Source: Croceimicrobium sp965228705 (GTDB lineage: Bacteria; Bacteroidota; Bacteroidia; Flavobacteriales; Schleiferiaceae). Taken from it: DNA of 64,000 nt. The stretch is from contig NZ_OZ245832.1 in the NCBI RefSeq assembly GCF_965228705.1, forward strand, positions 3,100,001-3,164,000, in the 5' to 3' direction. Of the stretch, positions 8,691-16,662 are shown piece by piece. Position 1 is the first letter of the stretch. Each line of letters begins with the position of its first letter. The notes beneath the pieces were generated by a model that made no database searches, had not been told where the DNA came from, and saw only the letters and a list, made by a program, of their open reading frames with translations. A program made the position numbers and the translations under genes.

Positions 8691-10367
8691 ATGAAAAACA
8701 AGTACTTATCTCTACTGGCACTGGTACTCCTTACCTTTGCTTGTACCAAACCGGATGACATCCTGGACGATTTTCAGGTTCACATCAGCCCTACTTTTTA
8801 CAAGTATGTGGTAGAAATTGACATCGAAGACCTCACGAATCCTGAAGATCCTATCAATAGTAAAGTCAATGTAAGCGTAATTGGCCCTGATGCCGATGCG
8901 ATTTACAATATTGATGGAACGAAGAACTATCAGGTAAACTTCGGTACCCTGCAATTAATGGTTAGTAAAGATGCGGAGCCTACCCCCGGGAACCCCCTGG
9001 ACTTTGTAGTTCGCTTCGAAGCTAATGGTTACAAAAAAGCAGACTTGTCTTTCGCAATTGGTGAAGAGGATTATTATGTGGCCGATTTAGCCCGTATGTT
9101 AAATCTTTCTACCTTACCTAACAGTATTGGTAATACCTCTGCAAATGGTGGAATCGACCCTAACACAAATCAATTAGCCCAACCATTAGTGGTAAAAGCT
9201 GGTTCACCAGATAGCTTGGCTAAAATCAATATTACCATTCCTACCGATGTTAAATTCCTCGATGCCGATGGCAATGAAATCGTTGGTAAAAGAGGTGGTA
9301 CCGGCTTAAATGTTAATGTTTTAAGTCTTTCGGATACCAGTGAAGCTTCTCAGCAAGCTTATCCAAACGGAACTGGCTTAATGCAATTGGTGATGAACGA
9401 TGGTAAAATCGATACCATTCTTCTTGATCAAACCGGATCCTATGAAATTAATATGGACCTCGACGGTACTCCTGTTCGTGGTTTCTCCGGCGGTAAAACT
9501 TCGGGTGGTGTTGCCACGCGTATTCCAATTCCTGCTGATGCTTGGAACGACGAATTTAGCCGTGCTTATCAAGAAGGTGATTCTGTTGGTATGATGAGCC
9601 TTTCAGATGGCGATCCTTCCTGGGAGATCGACGACCGTTCTTTCTTGGTGAAAAAAGATCCCGGTACCGGTGAATTATACGTAGAGCCTACCTTGAATCA
9701 CTTATCTTGGTGGAGATGGAGAAGAAGAAGATGGTGGCGTCCAACCTATTACCGTCATGGTATTGGTGCCTACTACTCTCCAGGAACTCAGGCGAATGCC
9801 GGTGCAGTGAGCGGTCGTATTCGTGGTCGCTTCTCTTACATGCGTTGGGGACGTCGTTATTCTTGCTACCTCTACATCCGTGGTAATTTCGGACCAAACT
9901 TCCGCACCAACCCTAAACGTTATTTCCGTACTACCAGTCCGTATAATCCAGCAGTATTCGATTATACTACTTTCTCTACGGCAACGTATAATCTTACTAA
10001 TGAGCCGGCAACTTGGTTCGGTTATAGTTTCCGCGTACTGAAAATTGAGCCTAAAGTTCAACCACCATCAATAGGTTACCGCTTATACTGTGGCTCTAGT
10101 AATACCTTAGTTTCTCCTCCTGCAGGGGTTAAGATGTACTACCGTAAACACAATTCTGGTAATCCATTTACACACTTGTACACCTTTACCAATGAGAATT
10201 TAGGGGTAACTTATGCTACATTCCCTGCTCTGGAAAACAATGAATACTATGACTTCCAAGCTCGCTTTAATGATGTTCAAAAGGACACCTTGAACGTACG
10301 TGTTGTGGATGGTCGCATTTACGATGTGGTTTTACCAAATCGTGCATGTAATGCCTTAGGACTTTAA
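8691..10367 (+). CDS. Large lipoprotein of unknown function, copy A of a tandem duplicate
   Basis: A 558-residue predicted lipoprotein with a signal peptide and lipobox LTFAC (cysteine 18), then DDILDDFQVHISPTFYKYVVEID. The body is beta-rich and acidic, reading like repeated Ig/carboxypeptidase-regulatory-type strands. From about residue 340 it becomes strongly basic and aromatic, with a run of Trp and Arg (SWWRWRRRRWWRPTYY), then returns to a conserved C-terminus (IGYRLYCGSSNTLVSPP to RACNALGL). I do not recognise the family. It is followed at 23 nt by a beta-barrel gene, and the pair is repeated immediately downstream. Probably an outer-membrane-anchored partner of that barrel; this is inferred from pairing only. 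Confidence 0.75.
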   Translation: MKNKYLSLLALVLLTFACTKPDDILDDFQVHISPTFYKYVVEIDIEDLTNPEDPINSKVNVSVIGPDADAIYNIDGTKNYQVNFGTLQLMVSKDAEPTPGNPLDFVVRFEANGYKKADLSFAIGEEDYYVADLARMLNLSTLPNSIGNTSANGGIDPNTNQLAQPLVVKAGSPDSLAKINITIPTDVKFLDADGNEIVGKRGGTGLNVNVLSLSDTSEASQQAYPNGTGLMQLVMNDGKIDTILLDQTGSYEINMDLDGTPVRGFSGGKTSGGVATRIPIPADAWNDEFSRAYQEGDSVGMMSLSDGDPSWEIDDRSFLVKKDPGTGELYVEPTLNHLSWWRWRRRRWWRPTYYRHGIGAYYSPGTQANAGAVSGRIRGRFSYMRWGRRYSCYLYIRGNFGPNFRTNPKRYFRTTSPYNPAVFDYTTFSTATYNLTNEPATWFGYSFRVLKIEPKVQPPSIGYRLYCGSSNTLVSPPAGVKMYYRKHNSGNPFTHLYTFTNENLGVTYATFPALENNEYYDFQARFNDVQKDTLNVRVVDGRIYDVVLPNRACNALGL

Positions 10368-10390
10368 TCAACCAAACACCATTAAGCGAA

Positions 10391-11110
10391 ATGAAAAAGT
10401 CAATTTTAAGTATCGTAATGGGCTTGGTATTCCTGGCCCCAGCAGTGGCTCAAGAAGCTAGTACTGACACTACAGCTTCTAAAGCAAGTTCTACCGAGGA
10501 TCTCTATCCAATGTGGCAAAATCGCCACGCCATCGCAATCAGTGCTGGCTTACCCGGATTTGGATTGGAATATGCCTATAACCTCAATCGCAGCTTAAAC
10601 CTGCGTGCGGGCTTCTTGGCCTTCACCTTTAATGATTACAATACCGACATGGATATTTCCGGTCAGTCTGTAAATGTGAATGCCAATCTTACTTCTACTG
10701 TATTCGACATTATGCTCGAGTATCAGCCATCTACCCGTTCCTCATTTAAACTGGTAGCCGGTTTAGGTTACCTAAACAATGTTGGCGTTAATACCTTGAT
10801 TCTTCTTAATGATGATATCGGCTATGGTGATTTGGTAATCGATAATGAAGAGATTGGTGATATCGACCTTACCGTTTCTTGGACAGGCGTAGCTCCTTAT
10901 ATGGGCTTTGGCTTCGGTCGGGCCATTCCTAAGAAACGTGTAGGTTTTGGTATTGAAGTGGGTACTTACTATGCCGGTGGTCCCAGTGTTGATATCGATG
11001 CCAGCGGAATGTTGGAGAACACTTCTGAAGAAGAAGCTGAATTAGAGGATAATTTATCTTCTTATGCTTGGATGCCACGCGTTATGGCGCGTTTGGCCAT
11101 CAAGCTCTAA
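10391..11110 (+). CDS. Outer-membrane beta-barrel protein, copy A
   Basis: A 239-residue protein with a signal peptide (MKKSILSIVMGLVFLAPAVAQ) and alternating hydrophobic strands of a small barrel (LNLRAGFLAFTFND, TSTVFDIMLEYQPS, SSFKLVAGLGYLNN, PYMGFGFGRAIP, GFGIEVGTYYAGG), closing with ARLAIKL. Size and pattern fit OmpW/OmpA-type or OMP_b-brl small barrels. It is coupled to the preceding lipoprotein by 23 nt and followed by a terminator. Nearly the same as copy B at 13038. Confidence 0.82.
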   Translation: MKKSILSIVMGLVFLAPAVAQEASTDTTASKASSTEDLYPMWQNRHAIAISAGLPGFGLEYAYNLNRSLNLRAGFLAFTFNDYNTDMDISGQSVNVNANLTSTVFDIMLEYQPSTRSSFKLVAGLGYLNNVGVNTLILLNDDIGYGDLVIDNEEIGDIDLTVSWTGVAPYMGFGFGRAIPKKRVGFGIEVGTYYAGGPSVDIDASGMLENTSEEEAELEDNLSSYAWMPRVMARLAIKL

Positions 11111-11131
11111 GCTTTAAATATTTTTAGATTA

Positions 11132-11163
11132 AAGCCCGGTTCCGATGGACCGGGCTTTTTTTT
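11132..11163 (+). terminator. Rho-independent terminator
   Basis: Nine-bp stem (AAGCCCGGT / ACCGGGCTT) with an eight-base loop and a T run. It closes copy A of the duplicated unit, so copy B needs its own promoter in the 167 bp that follow. Confidence 0.9.
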
Positions 11164-11330
11164 GTCACTGAAAACCACGCATTTAAATACTATTTAGACA
11201 ATATTCAAGCTAGTGAGCCATGTCCTCATTCGGCCAATTGGGTTTCTTGCTAATTTGCAGGCACTTTAGCAAGTTCATAAAAGTACTTGTCTGAATTAAG
11301 ACCAATTATTATTTAACCCCCACTCTCTAG

Positions 11331-13013
11331 ATGAAGAAGTCTATTCTTTCGCTAATGGCCTTGGGCTTGATCTCGGTGGCCTGTACTCCTACAGATGACA
11401 TTCTGGATGATTTTCAAGTACACATCAGCCCTACATTCTATAAGTATGTAGTGGAAATCGATGTAGAAGATCTTACCGATCCTGAAACTCCAATCAATGG
11501 AACCGTAAACGTAAGCTTATCAGGCCCTGATGCCGATGCGATTTACAATATTGACGGTACCAAGAACTTTAAAGTAAACTTCGGAACCTTGCAGTTGATG
11601 GTAAGCAAGGAAGCTGAGCCTACACCAAGCAATCCACTGGACTTTAAGGTTAGCTTCGAAGCGAATGGCTATAAGAAAACAGAATTGTCTTTTAGCATTG
11701 CGGAAGAGGACTATTACATTGCGGACAATGCCCGCATGTTGAACTTAGGGAACTTGCCAAGTTCTATTGGTAACACCTCTGCCAATGGTAGTATCGATCC
11801 AAATACCAATCAATTAGCACAGCCCTTAGTAGTAAATGCCGGTTCAGCAGATAGTTTGGCTAAAATTAAGCTGACCGTTCCTACTGATGTGAAGTTTCTG
11901 GATGCCGACGGTAATGAGATTGTTGGTAAAAGAGGTGGTACCGGATTAAATGTGAACATCTTAAGTCTTTCAGACACTAGTGAAGCCGCACAAGCTGCAT
12001 TCCCGAATGGTACTGGTTTAATCCAGATAGTGCAAAATGAAGATGGAACTATCGACACCTTATTATTGGACCACGCGGGAACCTTCGATATCAATATGGA
12101 TCTTGACGGGACCCCAGTACGCGCTTTCTCTGGAGGCAAGACCACCGGTGGAGTAGCGGCCCGTATTCCAATCGATCCTGATGCAACTAATGAGGAGTTT
12201 AATCGTGCTTATCAAGAAGGTGATTCCGTAAGCTTATTGAGCCTTTCGGAAGGAGATAACGCTTGGGTTGAAGATGATCGTTCTTATGTAGTGAAGAAAG
12301 ATCCTGTTACATCTGAACTGTACTTTGAACCTACCCTGGAGCATTTAAGTTACTATCGTAGAAAAAGTAGAAAAAAATTCAAGCCAGTAAAGTATTACCT
12401 GGGAGTAGGAGCCTATTATACTCCTGGTGTTTCCGCTAATTCCGGTTCAATTAGCGGTTCAATTCGCGCTACTTATGAGAAGACTTCCAGATCAGGAAAA
12501 GTTAGACGTCGCCATGTGAATTTAAGAGGAAATTTTGGACCCGATTTCAGAAGAAATCGCGCAAAACGTTATGCGTCTTATGCACAGGATGTTCCCGTTT
12601 TCCAGCCTCAATCTGGAATTTCATCTTCCGCTTTTAACTTTAGTACCGAAACTTATACCTATGGTAAATTTGAATACCGGGTGTTAAAAATGGTTCCAAA
12701 GAATCAGCCTGTCTCTATTGGTTATCGTTTATACTGTGGTTCCAGCAATACCTTGGTTTCTCCTCCTGCTGGTGTGAAAATGTACTATCGTAAGCATAAT
12801 TCAGGTGCACCATTTGCACACCTGTACACCTTTACCAACGAAAACTTATCTACTACTTATGCTACTTTTCCAGCTTTGGAGAAGAATGAGTTTTACGATT
12901 TCCAGGCGCGCTTTAATGATGTGCAAAAAGACACCATGAATGTACAGGTTGTTGATGGTCGTATTTATGATGTAATCATGCCAGACCGTGCATGTAATTC
13001 TTTAGGACTTTAA
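11331..13013 (+). CDS. Large lipoprotein of unknown function, copy B of a tandem duplicate
   Basis: A 560-residue paralog of the lipoprotein at 8691. It has the same lipobox position (SVAC, cysteine 18), the same DDILDDFQVHISPTFYKYVVEID opening, and an almost unchanged last ~100 residues (IGYRLYCGSSNTLVSPP to RACNSLGL). The middle differs: where copy A has a Trp/Arg run, this copy has a Tyr/Lys/Arg stretch (LSYYRRKSRKKFKPVKYY) and unrelated sequence for about 100 residues. No known domain recognised. It heads its own two-gene unit with the barrel at 13038. Confidence 0.75.
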   Translation: MKKSILSLMALGLISVACTPTDDILDDFQVHISPTFYKYVVEIDVEDLTDPETPINGTVNVSLSGPDADAIYNIDGTKNFKVNFGTLQLMVSKEAEPTPSNPLDFKVSFEANGYKKTELSFSIAEEDYYIADNARMLNLGNLPSSIGNTSANGSIDPNTNQLAQPLVVNAGSADSLAKIKLTVPTDVKFLDADGNEIVGKRGGTGLNVNILSLSDTSEAAQAAFPNGTGLIQIVQNEDGTIDTLLLDHAGTFDINMDLDGTPVRAFSGGKTTGGVAARIPIDPDATNEEFNRAYQEGDSVSLLSLSEGDNAWVEDDRSYVVKKDPVTSELYFEPTLEHLSYYRRKSRKKFKPVKYYLGVGAYYTPGVSANSGSISGSIRATYEKTSRSGKVRRRHVNLRGNFGPDFRRNRAKRYASYAQDVPVFQPQSGISSSAFNFSTETYTYGKFEYRVLKMVPKNQPVSIGYRLYCGSSNTLVSPPAGVKMYYRKHNSGAPFAHLYTFTNENLSTTYATFPALEKNEFYDFQARFNDVQKDTMNVQVVDGRIYDVIMPDRACNSLGL

Positions 13014-13037
13014 TTTGAACCAAGACCAATAAACGAA

Positions 13038-13745
13038 ATGAGAAAGTCAATTTTAAGTATTGTATTGGGTCTGGTTTTTATGGCCCCAGCAATTGCACAA
13101 GATTCTACTGCTGCTAAAGAACCTGCAACAGACGAATTGTATCCTTTATGGCAAAATCGCCATGCCATTGCCCTCAGCGGCGGCTTGCCCGGCTTTGGTT
13201 TGGAATATGCCTATAATTTGAACCGTAACTTGAATTTAAGAGCCGGGTTTTTAGCTTTTACCTTCAATGACTTTAATACGGATATGGATATTTCGGGTCA
13301 GTCGGTAAATGTGAATGCCAATCTTACTTCGACTGTATTCGATTTGATGCTCGAATATCAGCCTTCTACTCAGTCTTCCTTTAAATTGGTTGCGGGTTTA
13401 GGTTATTTAAACAATGTTGGTGTAAATACACTGATCTTGTTAAATGATGACATCGGTTACGGGGACTTAGTGATTGATAATGAAGAAATCGGTGATATCG
13501 ATCTTACCGTAAGCTGGACTGGCATTGCTCCCTATATGGGCTTTGGCTTTGGTCGCGCAGTTCCTAAGAAACGCGTGGGCTTCGGCATTGAAATAGGTAC
13601 ATATTATGCTGGTGGTCCTAGTGTAGATATCGATGCCAGTGGCATGTTAGAAAACACCTCAGAGGAAGAAGCAGAGTTGGAGGACAACCTTGCTTCCTAT
13701 GCTTGGATGCCTCGCCTTATGGCGCGATTGGCGATCAAATTATAA
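13038..13745 (+). CDS. Outer-membrane beta-barrel protein, copy B
   Basis: A 235-residue paralog of the barrel at 10391. The signal peptide ends at about residue 21 (APAIAQ), followed by a shorter linker and then nearly the same strands through to the same C-terminal ARLAIKL. Differences are mostly conservative (for example FDLMLEYQPSTQSS in place of FDIMLEYQPSTRSS). The strong conservation of the barrel, against the divergent middle of the partner lipoprotein, suggests a constant membrane part and a variable exposed part (inference). Confidence 0.82.
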   Translation: MRKSILSIVLGLVFMAPAIAQDSTAAKEPATDELYPLWQNRHAIALSGGLPGFGLEYAYNLNRNLNLRAGFLAFTFNDFNTDMDISGQSVNVNANLTSTVFDLMLEYQPSTQSSFKLVAGLGYLNNVGVNTLILLNDDIGYGDLVIDNEEIGDIDLTVSWTGIAPYMGFGFGRAVPKKRVGFGIEIGTYYAGGPSVDIDASGMLENTSEEEAELEDNLASYAWMPRLMARLAIKL

Positions 13746-13765
13746 GGAGTTTATAATGTTTATAG

Positions 13766-13797
13766 CGCCCGGCCTTTTAAGGTCGGGCGTTTTTTTT
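13766..13797 (+). terminator. Rho-independent terminator
   Basis: Eleven-bp stem with one G-T pair (CGCCCGGCCTT / AAGGTCGGGCG), a two-base loop and eight T. Its T run overlaps the stop codon of the convergent sensor kinase gene. Confidence 0.9.
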
Positions 13798-15127
13798 AGT
13801 ATGGCAAGTCAATACAGAAGGCTTTGTAGCCCTGCTTTTGCTGTAGATAAAGTCTACCGCCATGCGCCATAATAATCTTGCGGGAAAGACTCAAACCAAT
13901 TCCTGAACCCCTTTTCTTCGTGCTGAAAAAAGGAAGAAATATTTGATCTTGCATGCTTTCTTCTATTGCTGGTCCACTGTCGAGCACCTTTAAATAATGG
14001 TAACCGTCTCCTTGATCTAATTCTAAAGTTAGTTTATTACTCCCATTTTGAAGCATGCTTTCCATGGCATTGCGAATCAGGTTTAAGAGCACCTGACTCA
14101 TCAAATCGTGATCAGCATATAAACTCCGCTGCCCTTGAATGATTCGAAGTTCAATACTAGCTTCATTCAGTTCTGAGCTTGCAAGCTTCCTGATTTCTTC
14201 CAGAAAAGTGGTCCAGTGAATTTCACTTTTTTGCAATCGTGGTAAGCGCGCAAAGCGGGCATAGCGTTCTACAAAACTCATCAGCCCTTCACTACGGCGT
14301 TTAATAATACTGGCCGTGCTTTGTAAGTCTTGAAATTGCTCTTCTTTCAATTCGTAGTTACCAGCACTATTGGCCTCAATTTGTAAATGATGTCCCAGGG
14401 TATCCGCTAGTGAATTAATCGGGCTCACTGAATTCATAATTTCATGGGTGAGCACATGCAGGATTTTTTCCAAAGTTTCATTCTCCTGCTCTTCGAAATG
14501 CTTTTGCTGATTGCTTAAAACCAAGAGTTTTAATTCGTGGCCTTCTCGAATAACCGGCACTTTTTGAATGAGCCAGTTTTGCTTTTCACCGTCATAACGG
14601 AGCTGTACCAGGTGCGAATTTTCATTTGACGATTCGAGGAGCGTCTTAAGATAGGGGAATACCTGGGGCCAATCCTCCGCCGACATATGATGCCGCATCC
14701 CCGGAAGGGAGTCAACCTCTGGCTTCAGGTTTCGCAGCGATCCATCTGCTTCCAATAAAATAAGATGAAAGGGTAGTTGCCGTAAGATATCAGTGAGCAA
14801 TTCAGTTTGACTCTGTTTTTGAGATTTGTACTGCCTGAGTTGACCCAGCCATAGGTTTAAGAGCCGGTATAATTCTCGTCGGCTACCGCCACTCTTCTGT
14901 TCTGGCCAGTAAAAATTATAGTCACCCACTTCACTATTACGCAAGGCGTTTTGCAGCTCTCTTTCCGTACTACGCAACTTTTGGTTTAGCCAATAAGCAT
15001 TGAGAATCCACAGCATCGCCATAAGGGCAGAAAAGATCCACAAGTGCTGTACCAAAAGCAACCAGGCGAAAAGCAAGCTAAGTAGCAGTTGACTTAAAAG
15101 CGGAATTAATGTGCCTCTAAACCTCAT
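13796..15127 (-). CDS. Sensor histidine kinase, NtrY/HPK4-like, module 1
   Basis: A 443-residue membrane kinase. Two N-terminal membrane helices (about residues 8-50) have almost no periplasmic loop. A PAS-like sensor region follows, then the phospho-acceptor box LTHEIMNSVSPINSLADTL and a GHKL ATPase domain with N box NLIRNAMESM and G2 box GSGIGLSLSRKI. The G1 box reads DSGPAI where the usual form is DxGxGI, so ATP binding may be altered. The gene starts inside the end of the activator gene (11-nt overlap), exactly as in the paralogous pair at 33659/35007. The lack of a periplasmic domain suggests it senses a membrane or cytoplasmic signal (inference). Confidence 0.9.
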   Translation of the reverse strand: MRFRGTLIPLLSQLLLSLLFAWLLLVQHLWIFSALMAMLWILNAYWLNQKLRSTERELQNALRNSEVGDYNFYWPEQKSGGSRRELYRLLNLWLGQLRQYKSQKQSQTELLTDILRQLPFHLILLEADGSLRNLKPEVDSLPGMRHHMSAEDWPQVFPYLKTLLESSNENSHLVQLRYDGEKQNWLIQKVPVIREGHELKLLVLSNQQKHFEEQENETLEKILHVLTHEIMNSVSPINSLADTLGHHLQIEANSAGNYELKEEQFQDLQSTASIIKRRSEGLMSFVERYARFARLPRLQKSEIHWTTFLEEIRKLASSELNEASIELRIIQGQRSLYADHDLMSQVLLNLIRNAMESMLQNGSNKLTLELDQGDGYHYLKVLDSGPAIEESMQDQIFLPFFSTKKRGSGIGLSLSRKIIMAHGGRLYLQQKQGYKAFCIDLPY

Positions 15128-16493
15128 GTTGAATCCGGTATTTATCAAGCTTGCGGTAAAGGGTGTTTCGATTAACTCCTAAATGCTGAGCGGTTTTAGA
15201 GATATTGCCTTGATAGTAGGCTAAGACCTGGTGAATATGTCGAGCTTCTAATTCTTCGAGGTTCAAGGATAGGGATTCTTCGACCCGAACCGAATTATTG
15301 GGACCACTTCGAGAAGATGTGTCAAGATCAAATTGTCCTTCTTTTAAGATCACTGCTCTTTCCAGACTGTGTGATAATTCTCTGATGTTACCGGGCCAAT
15401 GGTAGGCCATAAGCTGGGCCCTGTGCTCTGGTGCCAAAACTAATTGTCGTCCGTATTTACGATTGTGTTGTTCCAGATAATGATCAATAAGGACCTCTAA
15501 ATCTTCTTTGCGATTACGAAGGGCCTCAATTCTAAGCTCTATTGTATTGATGCGGTAGTATAGATCCTCTCGGAATAGTCCATTGCTAACCGCCTTTTCG
15601 AGATCACTGTTGCTGGCGGCAATAATGCGAACATTACAGTGGCGCAGTTCAGGCGAGCCAACAGTTTGATAGCTTTGATCCTGAATTAAGCGTAATAGCT
15701 TTTGTTGATGGAGCAAAGAGCAATTACCAATTTCATCTAAAAAGAGTGTCCCTCCTTCTGCTTGTTGTACCAAGCCGCTGCGATCTTCTCGAGCGTCGGT
15801 AAAGGCTCCTTTTTTCACACCAAAGAGTTCTGCCTCAAAAAGATTTTCAGGAATGGCACCCAGATCCACACTTACAAAAGGCTCATCCTTTCGCAAGCTA
15901 TTTAAATGCAGGTAACGCGCTAATTGACTTTTACCGGTGCCATTTTCGCCCCGAATTAAAACCTGAGCATCAGTTTCTGCAACCCGTCGCGCTTGTTGCA
16001 ACAAGGCAATGCTAGAAGCGCTGCGAGCACTGTCTTCTAATAATTGAATCAGTTCATTACCGCTTTTACCCTGCTGTTCTTGAAACTGCTTTAATTTACC
16101 CTTGGTGCTTTTCAGTTCGTAAGCCCGAAGCAAGGCGGCCAGTAATTTCTGGTTTTGCCAGGGTTTTAGAATAAAGTCAGAGGCCCCACTTTTTAAAGCT
16201 TCGATAGCCAGATCAATATCACCGTAAGCAGTAATCAACAAGACCATTATTTCCGGTCTTAATTCCCGGATATGCTTGAGCCAGTATAAACCTTCCTGAC
16301 CATCATTGCGACCGGCCTGAAAGTTCATGTCCAGCAGAATTAAATCGTATTCATCTTCATTCAGCGCTTGATGCACCTTACGTGGATCTCCTAAAACCGA
16401 GACCTTATTGAAATGGATTTTCAGATAAAGAGCCAGCGATTCTCGTAAATCAGCATCATCATCAATAATTAAAATTCGGGCGGCACTTTTCAT
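15117..16493 (-). CDS. Sigma-54-dependent response regulator (NtrC family), module 1
   Basis: A 458-residue activator. A receiver domain (about 1-125) has acidic pocket D11-D13 and phospho-site D55 in LLDMNF. An AAA+ domain follows with Walker A GENGTGKS, a sigma-54 contact loop reading GAFTDA (canonical GAFTGA) and Walker B GGTLFLDEIGN. A Fis-type helix-turn-helix closes the protein (ISKTAQHLGVNRNTLYRKL). It is first in an operon with the kinase at 13796. Paired palindromes and a sigma-54-like promoter lie between it and the divergent ABC exporter, so it very likely activates that exporter and may regulate itself. Confidence 0.94.
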   Translation of the reverse strand: MKSAARILIIDDDADLRESLALYLKIHFNKVSVLGDPRKVHQALNEDEYDLILLDMNFQAGRNDGQEGLYWLKHIRELRPEIMVLLITAYGDIDLAIEALKSGASDFILKPWQNQKLLAALLRAYELKSTKGKLKQFQEQQGKSGNELIQLLEDSARSASSIALLQQARRVAETDAQVLIRGENGTGKSQLARYLHLNSLRKDEPFVSVDLGAIPENLFEAELFGVKKGAFTDAREDRSGLVQQAEGGTLFLDEIGNCSLLHQQKLLRLIQDQSYQTVGSPELRHCNVRIIAASNSDLEKAVSNGLFREDLYYRINTIELRIEALRNRKEDLEVLIDHYLEQHNRKYGRQLVLAPEHRAQLMAYHWPGNIRELSHSLERAVILKEGQFDLDTSSRSGPNNSVRVEESLSLNLEELEARHIHQVLAYYQGNISKTAQHLGVNRNTLYRKLDKYRIQHEV

Positions 16494-16510
16494 GAGGTGA
16501 ATTTAGTTCA

Positions 16511-16551
16511 TGTCTCGAAATCGAACAGGTCTGTGTTCTATTTTGGAACAC
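16511..16551. promoter_or_regulatory. Paired palindromic activator sites, module 1
   Basis: Two related inverted repeats: TGTCTCGAAATCGAACA (16511-16527) and GTGTTCTATTTTGGAACAC (16533-16551), centres about 23 bp apart. Both carry the TGTTC...GAACA half-sites also found upstream of the paralogous activator at 36388-36425. They lie about 60 bp from the sigma-54-like promoter, a usual enhancer distance, and within 60 bp of the activator start codon. Confidence 0.7.
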
Positions 16552-16612
16552 TTTTAAGATTTGTTTAGGCCTTCGGTTTTGTAAGTTGTTGAAAATCAGC
16601 ATAGGTTTTCGC

Positions 16613-16630
16613 TTGGCACAGGCCTTGGCT
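16613..16630 (+). promoter_or_regulatory. Sigma-54-type -24/-12 promoter of exporter 1
   Basis: TTGGCACAGGCCTTGGCTT matches the consensus TGGCAC-N5-TTGC, with a full -24 element and a -12 element reading TTGG-C (one-base deviation). The predicted start of transcription is about 20 nt before the ATG at 16663. The neighbouring sigma-54 activator supports the call. Confidence 0.65.
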
Positions 16631-16662
16631 TTAAGGGTTCAGAAATTCAGGTTTTGGATCGA

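Larger units (their letters stand above)
8691..13745 (+). repeat. Tandem duplication of a lipoprotein plus beta-barrel gene pair
   Basis: Unit A (8691-11110) and unit B (11331-13745) have the same gene order, near-equal gene lengths (558/560 and 239/235 residues), near-equal spacing (23 and 24 nt between genes) and high protein similarity. DNA identity is visibly lower than protein identity, mostly third-position change, so the duplication is not recent. Confidence 0.9.

Noticed and set aside
9702..10061. Antisense open frame of 119 codons within lipoprotein A
   Set aside because: It is the shadow of the Trp/Arg-rich coding region; its composition is Ser/Thr/Arg-rich and it lacks a start context.
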